DNA of 64,000 nt, from assembly GCF_020700235.1 (NCBI RefSeq), contig NZ_CP085301.1, positions 2,790,001 to 2,854,000 of the forward strand, given 5' to 3'. Within the stretch, counting starts at the first letter, position 1. The number at the start of each line of letters is the position of its first letter. Made by a program: the position numbers and the translations under genes. Shown one piece after another: positions 63,088-64,000 of this stretch. The stretch is from Haladaptatus pallidirubidus (GTDB lineage Archaea > Halobacteriota > Halobacteria > Halobacteriales > Haladaptataceae). The notes under the pieces were generated by a model. It made no database searches and had not been told where the DNA came from. It saw only the letters and a list, made by a program, of their open reading frames with translations.

Positions 63088-63564
63088 TCACTCCACCGAA
63101 AACGGACTCTCCGTTTCTTTCCACTTCCATCCCGGCAATCGCGTCTGGAATCCGGCGGCGAGCGCGGCCTCCAAGTCGTCCACTCCCGCTGCTTCGTCGT
63201 CTTCGTGGTGCATCACGTCCGCGTAGTGGAAGGTCGCTTCGCCGAGCAGCCGAAGCGGTTGATTTCCCGCGATCATTCCGGCGAGTTCCCTGCCGAGGAG
63301 TTCATCAATCACGAACCCTGGATAGTCGCCGTCCACGTCCAACTCGCGGAGAATGGCAACCAATCCCGCGACGTTCACCGCGAGGTTGCCGTTCGCGAAG
63401 ACGGCGTCCACCTCGTTTCGGTACTCCGATTCCGTGACTTCGGCGACGGTCGTCTCGAAGGCGTCGCCGAGTTCGTCGCGGACGCGGTTGATGAGCGTCA
63501 CGACGCCAGTTCGGTCGCGCACCCATTCGTATTCGTCGGCGACGCGGGACGGGGAAAGATGCAT
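63088..63564 (-). CDS. Haloarchaeal protein of unknown function
   Basis: 158 residues, acidic, largely helical: SRVADEYEWVRDRTGVVTLINRVRDELGDAF, VFANGNLAVNVAGLVAILRELDVDGDYPGFVIDELLGRELAGMIAGNQPLRLLGEATFHYADVMHHEDDE. No catalytic motif or recognised family. Its composition is typical of soluble haloarchaeal proteins. Confidence 0.6.
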   Translation of the reverse strand: MHLSPSRVADEYEWVRDRTGVVTLINRVRDELGDAFETTVAEVTESEYRNEVDAVFANGNLAVNVAGLVAILRELDVDGDYPGFVIDELLGRELAGMIAGNQPLRLLGEATFHYADVMHHEDDEAAGVDDLEAALAAGFQTRLPGWKWKETESPFSVE

Positions 63565-63928
63565 GCAGATAGCTTGCCGAGGAGCGATTTAGTTGTACCG
63601 CCGGGTGTGTAATTCTCCTTCGAGCGGACCGCTGGAGGGGGAAACGCGGCTGGTTCGCGAATATTGAGAAGGCTTTTATAACCCCATGGATTACTATGTG
63701 ATAAGCGGGTTTTCCTGTGTCCCCCATGAGCAGTTGGCTTTCGGAGACCGGGACCACACTATGCGCAGTAGTGCGCGACATTACAATCCCGCAAAAAATA
63801 AGCGAGACAATCTATGCTGTGCTGTCTAAGTCGTAGTGATTACGGTGTTCGTGCCGTTTGCGACATCATTCGAGACATCGGACAAACAGCACTCGCTCTC
63901 TCGACGGACGAAGCAGACTGTTTTCACC
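63565..63928 (+). promoter_or_regulatory. Leader region of aCPSF1 with TATA box
   Basis: 364 bases. A good TATA box (CTTTTATA 63673-63680) lies 25 nt before the structured segment at 63705-63792. No TATA-like sequence is found close to the ATG at 63929, so the transcript probably begins near 63705 and carries a leader of about 225 nt. A 48-codon frame inside (63686-63829) is not considered a gene. Confidence 0.5.
63705..63792 (+). ncRNA. Candidate structured RNA (three-way junction) upstream of aCPSF1
   Basis: An outer stem GCGGG (63705-63709)/CCCGC (63788-63792) encloses two hairpins. The first is GTGTCCC (63717-63723) with GGGACCAC (63750-63757), one bulged C; the second is GCGCA-GTAG-TGCGC (63763-63776). 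The outer stem starts 25 nt after the TATA box, so it would be at the 5' end of the transcript. It is either a cis-acting leader of the ribonuclease gene or a small stand-alone RNA. Confidence 0.45.
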
Positions 63929-64000
63929 ATGAGTAAAGTAGAGCAACAACTCGAAGACCTCAAAGCAACGATTACGAGCGAACTGCCGAGCGACATTTCG
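63929..64000 (+). CDS. aCPSF1 (beta-CASP ribonuclease, FttA), 3' part outside window
   Basis: Only the first 24 codons are visible: SKVEQQLEDLKATITSELPSD plus IS. This matches the N-terminus I recall for haloarchaeal aCPSF1, which starts with a KH domain followed by metallo-beta-lactamase and beta-CASP domains. Archaeal aCPSF1/FttA cleaves nascent RNA and terminates transcription. The call rests on 24 residues. Confidence 0.6.
   Translation, partial: MSKVEQQLEDLKATITSELPSDIS

Noticed and set aside
63686..63829. 48-codon frame starting MDYYVISGF
   Set aside because: Overlaps the predicted RNA fold, unusual composition for this genome (Cys/Tyr-rich), no family character.

Overview
The window is chromosomal DNA of an extremely halophilic archaeon (class Halobacteria). 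The evidence is acidic proteins, twin-arginine signal peptides, a PGF-CTERM-type sorting tail, HalOD1, HalX and HTH-10 regulators, leaderless TATA promoters and haloarchaeal family-specific genes. The gene content would fit a Haladaptatus-like genus, but that is only a guess. There is no rRNA, convincing tRNA, CRISPR array or complete insertion sequence.

Layout. 1-8600: end of an enolase-superfamily dehydratase/racemase, a secreted beta-propeller protein, small membrane proteins, a rhodanese/persulfide-dioxygenase fusion, a YihY protein, a flavin reductase and an AAC(3)-type acetyltransferase. 8600-17800: a [2Fe-2S] ferredoxin and geranylgeranyl reductase pair behind mirror-image promoters, a broken halocyanin gene, an AbgA-like amidohydrolase next to an NhaC-family transporter, an S10 paralogue, a Nudix enzyme and a broken PGF-CTERM surface-protein gene. 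17900-25200: information-processing and small haloarchaeal genes (TFS, NAC, TrmI, PUA, NYN, metallophosphoesterase). 25494-31152: a six-gene diaminopimelate/lysine operon, dapA-dapB-dapD-lysA-dapF-dapE, every junction a 4-nt overlap. 32600-40000: purB divergent from a purN-purH fusion, then a folC-folP fusion. 40000-50450: a glycosyltransferase/peptidoglycan-binding chimera, HalOD1 and DUF7344-like regulators, an S9 peptidase, an ABC exporter whose permease is frameshifted at a C8 tract, a HalX response regulator, a Bat-type HTH-10 regulator and sn-glycerol-1-phosphate dehydrogenase. 51000-64000: an SDR epimerase, a GNAT-DUF5816 fusion, a 1510-residue glutamate synthase behind an Lrp regulator, prolyl-tRNA synthetase, a Tat-exported beta-helix protein, an MTH1-like Nudix and the first codons of aCPSF1.

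Biosynthesis dominates: lysine/DAP, purines (purB, purNH), folate (folCP, supplying the formyl carrier used by purNH), nitrogen assimilation (gltB, lrp) and archaeal lipids (egsA and geranylgeranyl reductase with a probable ferredoxin donor). Exported, membrane and transport genes are where the damage lies. Halocyanin, a BGTF/PGF-CTERM protein, DUF5518, an SRPBCC protein and an ABC permease all carry indels, stops or deletions, while much longer housekeeping genes are intact.

The most unusual structure is a pair of ~345-bp elements at 44781-45123 (minus orientation) and 50662-51014 (plus orientation). They share a 76-bp identical block, long inverted arms and internal hairpins whose stems show compensatory base changes. 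They look like one family of structured non-coding or miniature mobile elements. A candidate three-way-junction RNA also lies in the leader of aCPSF1, and a strong hairpin lies upstream of dapA.
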